DNA of 64,000 bases from NCBI GenBank assembly GCA_026120185.1, contig JANUWF010002425.1, forward strand, positions 806,001 to 870,000, written 5' to 3'. Numbering within the stretch: the stretch's first letter is position 1; each line of letters starts with the position of its first letter. This DNA is from Voacanga thouarsii. Lineage: Eukaryota > Streptophyta > Magnoliopsida > Gentianales > Apocynaceae. Both the position numbers and the translations under genes were made by a program. Positions 22,982-33,701 of the stretch are shown piece by piece. The notes below the pieces were generated by a model. The model was given only the letters and a program-made list of their open reading frames with translations. It searched no databases and was not told the origin of the DNA.

Positions 22982-23443
22982 TAATGGTATTAGAGAAGAT
23001 AGACAATCAGACTACAGTGGTGGAAGGTATGCTTCTTAATTTTTTATCATACTGCTAAGGTATTGATAGATCCCGGTTTCACGCATTCTTTTTTTGCCAA
23101 TTTATTTCTTGATTCTATGAGGATAAAAGGGAAAGAAATTACATATGAAATGATTATTAGTACCCCATTGAGAAAGCAAATAAATAGTGAGAAAATATAT
23201 AGGGATTGTAAGATTTTAGTAGGAGATGAATTATTGAGAGGAGATTTGATATGTTTGCCCATAGAGGATTATAATGCTATCTTGGGCATGGATTGGCTAT
23301 CTCAGCATTATGCTCAAGTTAATTGTAGACATAAGGTAGTACATTTTCGTCAGCTTGAGAAACCTATATTGGAATTTGTAGGTGAAATTGGAAGAAAAAG
23401 TAATGTTTTTGTATCAGGACTCAAGGCCCGGAAGATGATTTAG
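22982..23443 (+). pseudogene. Gy2 aspartic protease domain
   Basis: The frame has VLIDPGFTHSFFANLFL at about 23,060, the catalytic loop position, then LICLPIEDYNAILGMDWLSQ at about 23,255, the conserved flap-distal ILGMDWL motif of plant gypsy proteases. The catalytic triplet is D-P-G instead of D-S-G or D-T-G, so the enzyme would be inactive. A frameshift or readthrough precedes the loop (about 23,045). The frame ends at 23,443 and RT follows after 2 bases. Confidence 0.8.
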
Positions 23444-23445
23444 AA

Positions 23446-24473
23446 ATGGTGATAGGATACTTAGCTTATGTAATTAACAAGCCAGGAGAGGTTAAGATGC
23501 TTGAAGATGTACCTGTTATGAATGAATATTGCGATGTTTGTCCAGTGGAATTGAAGGAGTTACCACCAGAGAGAGAAGTAGAGTTCTTTGACCTAGTGCC
23601 ATCAGCAGAACTTATTTCAAGGACCCCTTATAAAATGGCACCTACAGAATTATAGGAGCTCAAGAAACAGTTACAAGAATTAATGGAGCAAGAGTTTATT
23701 CGACCAAGTACTTCACCGTGGGAAGCACCTGTATTATTTGTTAAGAAGAAAGATGGTCATTGCGAACGTGCATAGATTATCGAGGATTGAATACAGTGGC
23801 AGTAAAGAATAAATATCTGTTGCCCATGGTTAATGAACTATTTGACCAGCTGCAAGGAGTTGGATGTTTTTTGAAATTAGACTTGAGGTAAGGATATTAC
23901 CAGGTTCGGATTCAGGAAGAGGATATATCAAAAACTGCATTTAATACTCGACATAGGCATTTTGAGTTAGTAGTGATGCCCTTTGGTGTTACTAATGCCC
24001 CTGCTATTTTTATGGACCTGATGCACCGAACATTCCGATCGTACTTAGATAATTTTATGGTCATATTCATAGATGACATACTGGTGTACTCTAAAGATCC
24101 CCAAGAATATGAACAACACATTCGAAAAGTATTAGGAAAGTTAAGGGAGGCCAGATTGTATGCAAAATTCAGTAAATGTGAGTTTTGGTTATAGGAAGTA
24201 GCATTCTTAGGACATGTGATAATATCCAAGGATAGGATTACAGTAGACCCTGCAAAAGTCGAGGCAGTGACAAATTGGAAACGTCCCAAGACTCCAACTA
24301 AAATTCGAAGTTTCTTGGGATTAGCAGGGTATTATCACAGATTTATTGAGGGATTCTCTAAGATAGCATCACATTTGATTTGACTCACCCAAAAGAAAGT
24401 TCCTTATGTGTAGACGGAGAAGTATGAGGAAAGTTTTCAGGAACTGAGAAAGAGATTAAGCTCTGCACCTATT
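23446..24473 (+). pseudogene. Gy2 reverse transcriptase, broken
   Basis: Ty3/gypsy RT blocks appear in order: [37 protein letters not shown], then after a one-base frameshift near 23,760 [44 protein letters not shown], and the catalytic FIDD at 24,066-24,077, which is intact. Next come FLGHVI and FLGLAGYYHRFI. Stops replace Gln at 23,653 and 24,192 (CAG to TAG) and other residues at about 23,889, 24,381 and 24,411. It would synthesise element cDNA if intact. Confidence 0.9.
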
Positions 24474-25076
24474 TTGGCATTGCCAAAGATGGATAAACCT
24501 TGTGAGGTGTATACGGATGCATCAAAAGAAGGATTGGGAGAAGTGTTAATGCAGGAGAGAAAAGTGAAAGCCTATATCTCTAGGAAATTGAAACCCCACG
24601 AGGAGAATTATTTGACACATGACTTAGAATTAGCAGCTATTATATTTGCCCTTAAGAAGTGGAGGCATTATTTGTATGGAGCTGAGTTCAAAGTTTTCAC
24701 TGATCACAAAAGTTTGAAGTATATTTTTACTCAAAAAGATTTGAACATGAGACAACGTCGTTGGATGGAGTTCCTAGAAGAATTTCGGTGTCTAATTAAG
24801 TATCATCAAAGGAAAGCGAACACTGTAGCGGATGCTCTTAGTAGGAAAAGAACTTTATCAGCTCTTCAGATGTTACAAATTCCAGAATTGAAAGCATTTG
24901 GTGTAGATAGAGGAATAAGGCTGAGTAATATCTCCATTCGACCTGTCTTCCTACAACAGTTAAAGGAGGAGCAAGATAAAGATGAAAAGCTGCAAAAGTT
25001 GGTGCAAAATGAAGTAAATAAAGAAGGAGATGAGTTTCAAAAGGACGTTGATGGAATCATTTATTACCGAGATTAG
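24474..25076 (+). pseudogene. Gy2 RNase H domain, open for 200 codons
   Basis: This is the longest undamaged coding stretch in the window. It has the catalytic set in order: [11 protein letters not shown] (Asp), [19 protein letters not shown] (Glu), [18 protein letters not shown] (Asp) and [10 protein letters not shown] (Asp). The C-terminal 60 residues lead into the integrase linker, ending YYRD before a stop. The upstream RT frame joins it without a shift, so the ATG at 24,474 is internal and not a true start. Confidence 0.9.
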
Positions 25077-26394
25077 TATTGTATCCCGAAACAGTCTGTG
25101 ATAAGGGAAGACATTTTGACAGAAGCACATCGAAGTAAATACACTATCCATCCGAGTGCCATAAAGATGTATTAGGAATTGAAACAACATTATTGGTGGA
25201 TTGGTATGGAGAAGGATATTTCAGATTTTGTAGCTCGATGTTTAACTTGTCAGCAAGTAAAAGCCGATCAACAACGGCCTGGAGGATTATTGCAGCCGTT
25301 ACTAACTCTATCATGGAAATGGGATGAAATTACTATAGACTTTATTACAGGATTACCTATGGTGACAGGACAACAAGATACCATATGGGTAATAGTATAT
25401 CGACTGAGTAAATCTGCTCATTTCATCCCTATCAACCAAAATTATTCTCTAGAAAAGTTGAGCAAAATTTATATAGAGGAAGTAATCAGACTCCACAGAG
25501 TACCTTCTAGCATTGTGTCGGATTGAGATCCCAGATTTACTTCAAAGTTCTGGACTAAGTTGCAATAGAGGTACGGGACAATCCTAAAGTTCAGCACAAC
25601 AATGCACCCACAAACGGATTGACAAACTGAAAGAGTAAATAAGATTTTTGGAAGATATGTTGTGAGCTTGCGCTCTAAATTTTGGAACCAAGTGGGTTGA
25701 TAATTTAGCATATGCAGAATTTGCTTACAATAACAGTTATCAATCGACTATTAGAATGGCCCCGTTTGAAGCTTTATATGGAAGAAAATGTCAATCCCTA
25801 TTATATTGGGAAAGTTTAGGATGGGAAACGGGTGAACAAGATGCTTTTGATCTCGAAAAAGTTTAGCAGACCATGGAGCTGATCAAAACCAAATTAGAGG
25901 CAACGCAGAGAAGACAGAAAAGCTATGTAGATTGACGTAGAAGAGATTTGGAGTTTTTTGAAAGGGAGCATGTATTCTTGAAGTTGACTCCACAACGAAA
26001 ATTGGAGATCAATAGACAAGGGAAGAAATTGGCACCTAGATATATAGGACCATTCCCTATTGCCAAGAAGATTAGGAAAGTAGCTTACCGATTGGAGTTA
26101 CCCATAGGGCTTCAAGGAATTTACGACGTGTTCCATGTATCCTAACTTCGGAAGTTTGTGGCTGACCCTGCATATATCTTAAATGAAGAACCCATTGTGA
26201 TGACTCCAAGCTTGAAGTATGAAGAAAAACCTATTAAGATCATGGAGTATGCTGAAAAGGAATTGTGAAATAAGAAAATCCCACTTGTAAAAGTGTTGTG
26301 GAATCATCATCCTGTACAAGATACAACTTGGGAAACAGAGGTAAAGATGTTGAAGAAGTACCTAAAACAATTTGAAGGACAAAATTTTTTGTAA
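25077..26394 (+). pseudogene. Gy2 integrase with C-terminal domain, broken
   Basis: The HHCC zinc motif is seen as AHRSKYTIHPS and, 115 codons open from 25,179, RCLTCQQVKA. The catalytic core has WDEITIDFITGLP (Asp), IVSD then a stop at 25,524 and DPRFTSKFW (Asp), and QTERVNK (Glu). Beyond about 25,640 the frame shifts; FEREHVFLKLTP and KLAPRYIGPFPIAKKIRKVAYRL (partly quoted) mark the C-terminal domain at 25,948-26,145. The tail IPLVKVLWNHHPVQ and DTTWETEVKM (26,279-26,349) has the layout of a chromodomain-like end, which in this clade guides insertion into heterochromatin. Confidence 0.85.
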
Positions 26395-26405
26395 GGAGGG
26401 GAGAA
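26393..26405 (+). other. Gy2 polypurine tract
   Basis: AAGGAGGGGAGAA directly precedes the 3' LTR start TGTAACACC at 26,406. It is the expected primer site for plus-strand synthesis. Confidence 0.85.
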
Positions 26406-29400
26406 TGTAACACCCCACTTTTTACTTTCAATTGGCTACTATTTGTAATAGGATGAGAATTTATATCAATGGCCAGAACAAAATATAATCGGTATAATGA
26501 GACGAATATTTTGGTATAATAATATCTTGTCGGGACCTAGATGTAATTATTTTACCCGTACCCTAAATTTTTGGAAGGCTATTATTATTAACAAAATAAA
26601 AATTTTAGGATACTCTAGAAAGAGAAATTCATCAGTGTAATAAAACACACGTTTTGGTACGAATTATGCTACTTAGGATATCAGGGGAATTTTTATCATT
26701 TTGACCGCACTCGAGACTTTGACTACAAATTTGACCAAGTAGAGAAGGAACTGAAGAATTGTAGTGTTGTCAATGGATTCAGTGGAATTTTTGGAGTTGA
26801 ATGGTGAAATAAAATATTTTTTCTGTTATGGACCCGATTTTGGTCATTTCTGAAGAAAATAGGAAAATGCGGTTGCAAAATGGGATGTGTGGCTTCTTGT
26901 GATTGTTGGCCAAGGACAAGTTTCAAATAATAAAAGGATGCATGAAGGATTCATGCATGCAAGACTTTTTAAATAAGATTTGCAAAATAAATGAAGAATG
27001 ATGTGTAATTTTATTATTGGAACACATCACTCGTGGGCACACTTGATTAAGGTCTTAAGAAATATAATTGGCCAATATTTAGACCAGGAGAAGATGAATG
27101 AATGGATGAAAATTGGCCAAGAATTTTGTGGGCCATGCAAGGAGAAATAAAGGAAAATTTTGTGGAGGAAAAGTGGTTGGTGTGTAAAAATCCTATTGGA
27201 ACACATTTAAATATATCCAGCATTCAATTATACCAAAACAAGACATGAAGGGTCAAGATTGAGAGGTGAATGGCGGTGGAAAAGGGCTAATAAATAGCCT
27301 AAATTTTAGCAGCCAAGAGAAGGAAAAACCAAGAGAAAAAGAGATCAAACAAGAGAAAACAAAAAGGCTAGCTAGTGTGTGTTCTTGGTGTACAAGGTGA
27401 AGCTTTGGTGTTCTTGGAGCAAATCACACCAAATAGCCTCAAATACAAGGTAAAGCCCTACCTTTCTTGAATTAAAGTTTTTTTTGGGTGAATGATGATT
27501 ATGATGATGTGAATTTTAACAAAAAAAAAATATGACTTTCATGTATTCATTTCGGATCAAAGCTAGGGTTTGTGAACTTTTGTGAATGAACTTTATATAT
27601 GCTTGTATATGTGCCGGCTACCAAAGGGCCTTTGAATGATGTTTTGTGTCAAGAAGAACTGAATAATTATGGTAGCTTGAAGGCTTATTTTCAGTTGAAG
27701 AGGTGATGATCAAAGTAGAGTAAAAATAGAATTTATTTGGTTGGAAAAAATGGTTTAAACTAGCTTTTGATTAGAAGAGATGAATTTGTGTTGAATAAGT
27801 GTGACTTTTGTGACCTACTGAAAATCTGGAAATTCAGAATTAAAGATGATTTGAAGGGGGATTGAATGAATTAATGGTTCCAAGGTGCTAAAGGCTAAAG
27901 GAAAATAAAGGAAAGCATGAATAGTAAACTTTAGGCAAAACTATTGGGGCTGTTTTTACCCAGTAGATTGTTACTGGAACTAGAACTTTGAAGACAGGCT
28001 AACAGAATTAAATTTAAGAGTCTTATGGTCATTTTGGTACATAATAGGGCCAAATCAGAGTTGTGGATTAAAGTTATTTCCGAAACAAAATCATGTGTCA
28101 AAACAGCAAAATTTCAGAATTTTGCTTAGAACATGGATGAAATTTGGAATGATTAATTGTGTGATATTGGATAAAATAAATGGGAAATATGAAGTGAATC
28201 CCTTGTTTATGAAGGGAGGAAGCATGTGAGAAAAGAAAAATGAAATAATTCATCAAACAATGAAAAAAACAACGTGAACGAAAGTTGAACGTTTTCCTTG
28301 ACCGTTAGCTAACCGCCGGCCTCGTCGGCTAACCATCAGTTGCACGTCGGCTACTCGTCAGGCATGTCGGCTGGACGTCGGCTACCCGTCAGCTATTTTT
28401 CGGCCAAACAAGAATTGACCCGAAAACGATGTTTGGTGTAGGTTTAATGACAAACGACCAAAAGAATGTCAAAACGGTAGAAATGAAGGTTAAACGGCTG
28501 TGAACGGAAATAATTGCTTAGGACACGAGGTGAATCTCTTTGATTTCTAAAACCTTTTAAAAGCTAGTGTGCTTTACTTTTCCAAGAAATGCTATGTTTT
28601 ATACCATTTTCAAAACCCCTAAATATGTTTAAGATTTATCTGAGCAGGAATTATTTTATGACATTTTGGGCTCGATTGAACATCATAATTAGCTTGAAAA
28701 TCTTACTGGATGATCAAAGCATTAATTTTATAAATTAAAATGATTAAATACTTGGGATTTTCAGAAAATGGTAAATTTTAGAATCGGATATTCATAAATT
28801 GACTAGAATGCCCTTATTTAAACATTTTATGAAAATATATTTGAAAACTTGGAATTTAATCCTCTTTTGGGATTAGAATTCGGGATTTCTTGAAATGAGT
28901 TCTTTTTGGAATTGTGTATTTAGAAAATGATCTAAATGTCCATTATTGAAATGTTATGAAAACTTTTGAAATTGAGTAATTGGTAAATGACCGAAATACC
29001 CTTATTGGAACTTTTGTGAATACTTTTCAAATTGGGTAAGGATAAAATGATCCGAATAGCCTTGAAAAATATTTTGGAATTGGGTATGGATAAAATGACC
29101 TGAATACCCTTAGGAATGACTTTTGTGATCGAGTACAGGGAAAATGACCTGAATACTCTTGGAAATGTGTTTTGGTGTGTGAATGAAACTCTTTATCCTG
29201 TTTTAACATGATTTTGGAAAATGATCTCTCATGATGAGATTGACTTTTGGAAAACGACATTTTGATCCCTGTAATTGTTTTATTGGTTTGGTGTACTATG
29301 GAATGAATTGATTGGCTTTGCGGAGCCTATGTGAATGATGATCTGACTTGCGAGTTAGTGGGATCAAATTTTGGAAAGTGTTTTTTTGCCCAAAAAATGT

Positions 29401-30477
29401 TTTCATTTGAAAATCCTGTGGGATCAGATAACCCTCTGGCTTGATCAGTCAGACGGGGTTGGTATTGCTAATGTTGAGTACTTAGTAAAGACTTTGATCT
29501 TTGTACTAGCCTACGTTAGAGTTAGATGACCCTAGTAACCTAGCCTAGTTCTATGGATTGTCTTACTACGAACAGGGTGATAGGACATTGAGATGAGTCG
29601 TCCTGGCTAGCCGTTTAGCACCCGTTAATTGCTGCGTCTGCGGGCACTTCTTATTTTGAGTCATTTGCTGGACGTCGGATGGGGACACTCAATGCGTTTG
29701 ACTCCTTACTGTCTTGATGGTGATTGACGTCAGGATTAGGACCTATGGCTTATGGTGGCAAGTAAAAGATTGTGTGTTGTGGTATACTAGGTATGCTGTG
29801 GTATACCTAAGCAAAAGTGCATTGTGGTGTACTTATTCCGGTGATGCACGGTTAAGTTCTGAAGACTGCGGTCTCAGTATAGTGATACATAGCGCTGAAG
29901 GCAAGGACTGCAGGACTTGCATACAGGCCAAACTTCTATTGAAGAAGTGCCTGTGATTTGAAAACTGGGGAATTGATTTGAAATTGAAATAAAATTTTTC
30001 AAAAATGACTGAGTTCTGAATAAACTCTTCTTTAGAAAGTTTTAGAATTGTTTCTAATGAACAAATGATATGCTATTCTATAAAAGTTTTATGTCCCCTA
30101 TACTTTCATAAAGCCCTAGTACACGGGACTCACTGGGTGATTCATCACTCACACATATCTTTTATCTTACCTTTTGTAGGATCTAGAGCCAAGCAGACCT
30201 ACAGATAGATGGACGATACCATAGAGTCAACAGTTTAGGTTTAGACAGCTTCCTCTTTAATCATGTATTGTGTTCTGTTATAAATAGAGATGGCATGTAT
30301 GAGATTTTCTAATAAATGTATGTGTGTGGCCATTAGGGTGAGATATTGTTGAGTCTGGACCTTATATATATATTTACCCTATTGTTTTTGTTAGAAAGAC
30401 CCTTGATCCGGAAAACTAGACAAGGCGACACCCGGTGTTGATATGCTTCTATTGCTATCTTTAATAGAGGTGTTACA
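26406..30477 (+). mobile_element. Gy2 3' LTR, complete
   Basis: The LTR starts TGTAACACCCC and ends GGTGTTACA (4,072 bp). It carries the same tandem blocks as the 5' LTR, a GGTATAC/GTATACC hairpin (29,781-29,807) and a TGACGTCA site (29,725-29,732). Its TATAAAG box has decayed to TTAGAAAG at 30,390. The 80-codon ORF at 29,714-29,956 and its 74-codon counterpart at 18,361 are unlikely to be genes because their frames diverge. Confidence 0.9.
29725..29732. promoter_or_regulatory. TGACGTCA palindrome in the Gy2 3' LTR
   Basis: This is the conserved partner of 18,362-18,369. Confidence 0.45.
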
Positions 30478-30918
30478 TTAGATCACTAAAAGAAACCACA
30501 AGAGTTTTTTTCCGTGTCCAGTTTAGTTCCTAAAAGATTTGTATTGGAACTTCCAAATTCGGATATTAAGTGGAATCCCTGCCGCCACTAATTAGTCAAG
30601 AGCCAGCGCCTATTCACATTGACTGGGCCAGCGTTAGTTCTTTTTTGGAAATCCAATTTTGCTCTATTTTCCCCCCTGATTCTCAAGTTTCTTCCAGTGC
30701 TAGGTTGGCATCATTTGAGCTTCTCTGGGCCGGCACCGAGTATATGCTAGAATGTTTCACTTTTGCTCCACTATCATCAATTTTTGCCTAAAATAATCAA
30801 AAACACTTTCCACTGGCAAAATATAAAATAGGAAGAGAATTGGCTAGTTATTGTATCAAAAGTGTCACAAAATAATCTCAAATAACTAGGAAAATATAGG
30901 TACATTTAGGCCCTATCA
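30478..30918 (-). mobile_element. E 3' LTR, proximal fragment
   Basis: It aligns with 34,757-35,195 of the 5' LTR, sharing AGAAACCA, TTTCCGTGTCCA, AAGAGCCAGCGCC and the TAGGCCCTATCA end. It starts exactly where Gy2 ends, so Gy2 interrupted this LTR. It includes part of the GC-rich palindrome cluster (30,595-30,740). Confidence 0.8.
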
Positions 30919-33677
30919 TATTCCCCCACACTTAAGCTTTACTTATCCTCAAGCAAATAAGTTTTAAACACACCAAACAAATAGCTGATGAATAATAAGA
31001 TTTTATTGGACATGACTGTTATAATAAAGATATTATACTTCTTCTAGTGCAACAATTCAATTCAACACCTATGGAACCAAGCTTATTTCATGTAAACTTA
31101 TGTATGAAGATAGATATCACCAAGGCTATTGAAGTTGAGTTAAATAAGTTCATATTCATTCAATGTATTTCACCCCATTCCTTACGTTAAGAATGTAGAC
31201 ATTGTGATTCATATAACTTTGGAATAATAACCAATTCAGGTTTCATGACTTCCAAACTACTACAGTCTAAATAGCAAACTAGGGACATTCTCAACATATT
31301 TTTCTTGGGAATTCATAGCCTTAAGTGAATGGATTTTTCTTTACTCACTGTATTTGCCCCCATAATTTCTTGTTTTTCCTTTTTTTTCTTCTGTTGCCTT
31401 CTGCCTTCAGGATAGTCTTAAGAGAGTGCACGAAATTATACTTACTACTTCTCTCCGTATTGACCTCTTTTTTAGCAACATTTTCTCTTTTTTTCCCCTC
31501 CATTATGTTTATCATTTTTTCAAGCCTTCTTTTCTTTTTTTTCACTCATGATTTTACCACACTAGTCCCTATTTACATAAACTCAGAACAAGGAATAGCT
31601 TAGAAAACCATAGCACCAAAAGCAACCAAAATTTCATACTTATATTTCATCACAAAATCAACATCAATACTCATGAAATAAAATTCCATAACATCTACTA
31701 AAACATAAACAAGGTTAATCCAAATTCTCAAGACTTAACCTATATCACACCAAATATATAAATTTACACAAAACTAAACTCAACCAAATCAGTCTTAAAC
31801 CAAATTCTTATACCAAAAGAAAAATAATAACAATACCATAATAGTTAAAATTTAAGAAATTGTAGCTCGTAGTATACCCAAAATTCTTAAAAATTTCCAA
31901 TTTCAAATCCTCTCAAATTCCAAAAATTTTTACATCAGCTCAAAATTTTAAGAGACACCAAGAAAATTAATAAAAACTTGTGCAATGAATACTACTACCC
32001 AACCAGTCTCCTAAACTTAAACTATATAGTGTCCTCATTGGCAAAAAAAATTAAAGCAATAAAGCATCTCCAAATGGACTAAAAATGACAATAGGAGATA
32101 GTACGGAAGTAATACTCCCCAAGTGTAATAATGCTCTAATAAATATTAAAGGTTGGAAGGAAGAATAGAGTAGGTTCCAAGAAGACTTTATTCAATCTTG
32201 TAAAAGAAAACTCACATAAAAGAACAAAGAAAATTATAACCAAAATAAAACACAACAAAGATAAAACACAAGAATAAAAAATATTACTGAAAGCCTAAAA
32301 AAATAAATAAAAATAAAGACTCACTCCCTCACACTTAAGATGAGACATAGTCTCCTTATTATTAGGCGAAAGATACACTTAACACTTAAACACAACCAAA
32401 CCCAAAACACAGATACAAACTCTTTCCACTCATCATGCTTCCTCATCAAACTTTTGTAAAAGAAATTAAAACTCAAAGTAGAAGATAGGTATGATGAATG
32501 TAGAAAGAAGGGAAGTTCTTGTAAGAAACAATGTTTATGGAAAAAATTAGTTACAATGAAGGTAAATACATGACCCTCCTTCTGTAGCACCTTTTGAGAC
32601 ATACAAATCAACTTTGCAATACAAAGATGCAAATTATGTCTAAAAAATGTATAAATATTAGAATCACCAATTAAACCTTCAAAAGATTTGCCACAATTAA
32701 AATTCCTCTTTAAATTTAGTAATTGAGTTTTTAAAGATGGGATCAAGAAATCTTTACTTTTCAATGTATAACCTCCCTTTGAATGGGGTGAAAAGTAGAA
32801 TTTATCAGCATACTCCAAATGTTTCATATGAGGTAGCATTGAAAAGTCCAACTTCTTGAGGTATGTCAAATTCAACACATCATCATTTCCAACATTAGGC
32901 TCCAAAATGCGAGAGGTACCTAAAAACTCATGAGATAAAGAGAAATCAAAAGTATTAGAGCATAAAGTATAATCCAAGGTTTCTCTCATCATATTATCCA
33001 ATTGTTTCTCATGGCCTATCTCTTCTATTTAGGGGTTTTCTTTTTCAAATACATAGGCCTCGGCACTCAAGGGGCATAGTTTTTTGCCAATTGTAGCTAA
33101 GGAAGGCTCAAAAGTTATCATTTTAGCTATTTAGGATAAGGTCGACACTACTTCCAGTACTCCAACCGGCACTGGCTTCTTGCTGTGTGGCATCCCCTTG
33201 TTTGCTACTATTTACAATATGCTTGATAATAGTTTTTCGTGAGTCTCCTCAACAATCTTAGCTAATTGTGACATTTAGTTGCTTAATCATTGGGAAACTG
33301 CTTCATGCCACTTAACAGATGAATTTGTTTTGGCGACAAAAGAATTCACCAATACTTCTAATGACTTAATTAAAACACCAATGTGAGCTTGTAACCTTGC
33401 CAATCTACATCATTGTAGCTCCTTTGAGTTTGTGCTCTATGCCATGTACTTCTCCAAAAATGATTGTCCATGATGATATCAACCTTGCACTCAAAGAAAA
33501 ATAAAAATCAAATTGAAAAGAAAAATAAAAAAGTAAAAATTTAAATAAAAAAATAAAAGTAAATATTAATAAAAAGACATAAATATTCACAAAGTACCTA
33601 AAAACAAAATCAATGGATAATTACAAATAAAACAAAGGCTAAATCAATAAGACTCGAGTGTTTCCGATAGTGCCTAT
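30919..33677 (-). mobile_element. E internal region (non-autonomous, Asp-primed)
   Basis: The region runs from the polypurine tract (30,919-30,932, TATTCCCCCACACTT on the plus strand) to the PBS. A decayed copy of the hairpin lies at 30,938-30,957. A second polypurine-like block is at 31,998-32,040. Most of 30,960-32,320 is AT-rich non-coding sequence; the ORF at 31,325-31,603 on the plus strand is T-rich and not a gene. The only conserved ORF is at 32,540-33,390. There is no protease, RT, RNase H or integrase, so E depended on another element. Confidence 0.7.
32540..33390 (-). pseudogene. E: ORF resembling the tail of an Athila/Tat Gag
   Basis: Matching blocks to A's ORF appear in order: SLEVLVNSFVAKTNSSV, QLAKIVEETHEK, SLSHEFLG, NDDVLNLTYLKKLDFSML, KSKDFLIPSLKTQLL, KSFEGLIGD and FFRH. 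E has about 100 extra codons between the IVEETHE block and SLSHEFLG. The open stretch 32,321-33,001 (226 codons) continues past the end of the conserved part into sequence that does not match A's frame. Function beyond a Gag-tail resemblance is unknown. Confidence 0.5.
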
Positions 33678-33694
33678 CCCCTAAAACAGTGCCA
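33678..33694 (-). other. E primer-binding site, tRNA-Asp, decayed
   Basis: CCCCTAAAACAGTGCCA on the plus strand is the counterpart of A's PBS, matching about 12 of 17 bases of the tRNA-Asp 3' end. It is 8 bases from the LTR end. Confidence 0.65.
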
Positions 33695-33701
33695 AAAACT
33701 T

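Larger units (their letters stand above)
16156..30477 (+). mobile_element. Gy2: Tekay/Del-like Ty3/gypsy element, nearly complete
   Basis: The element has a truncated 5' LTR (16,156-19,062), an initiator-Met PBS, an extra ORF1, gag, protease, RT, RNase H, integrase with C-terminal domain, a polypurine tract and a full 3' LTR (26,406-30,477). Domain order PR-RT-RH-IN identifies Ty3/gypsy. The 4-kb LTR with TGTAACACCCC/GTTACA ends suggests Tekay/Del; this subclade call is inference. It sits inside E's 3' LTR, and the right target copy would be TTAGA (30,478-30,482). Several stops and frameshifts inactivate it. It carries a Copia-like LTR at 19,632. Confidence 0.85.
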
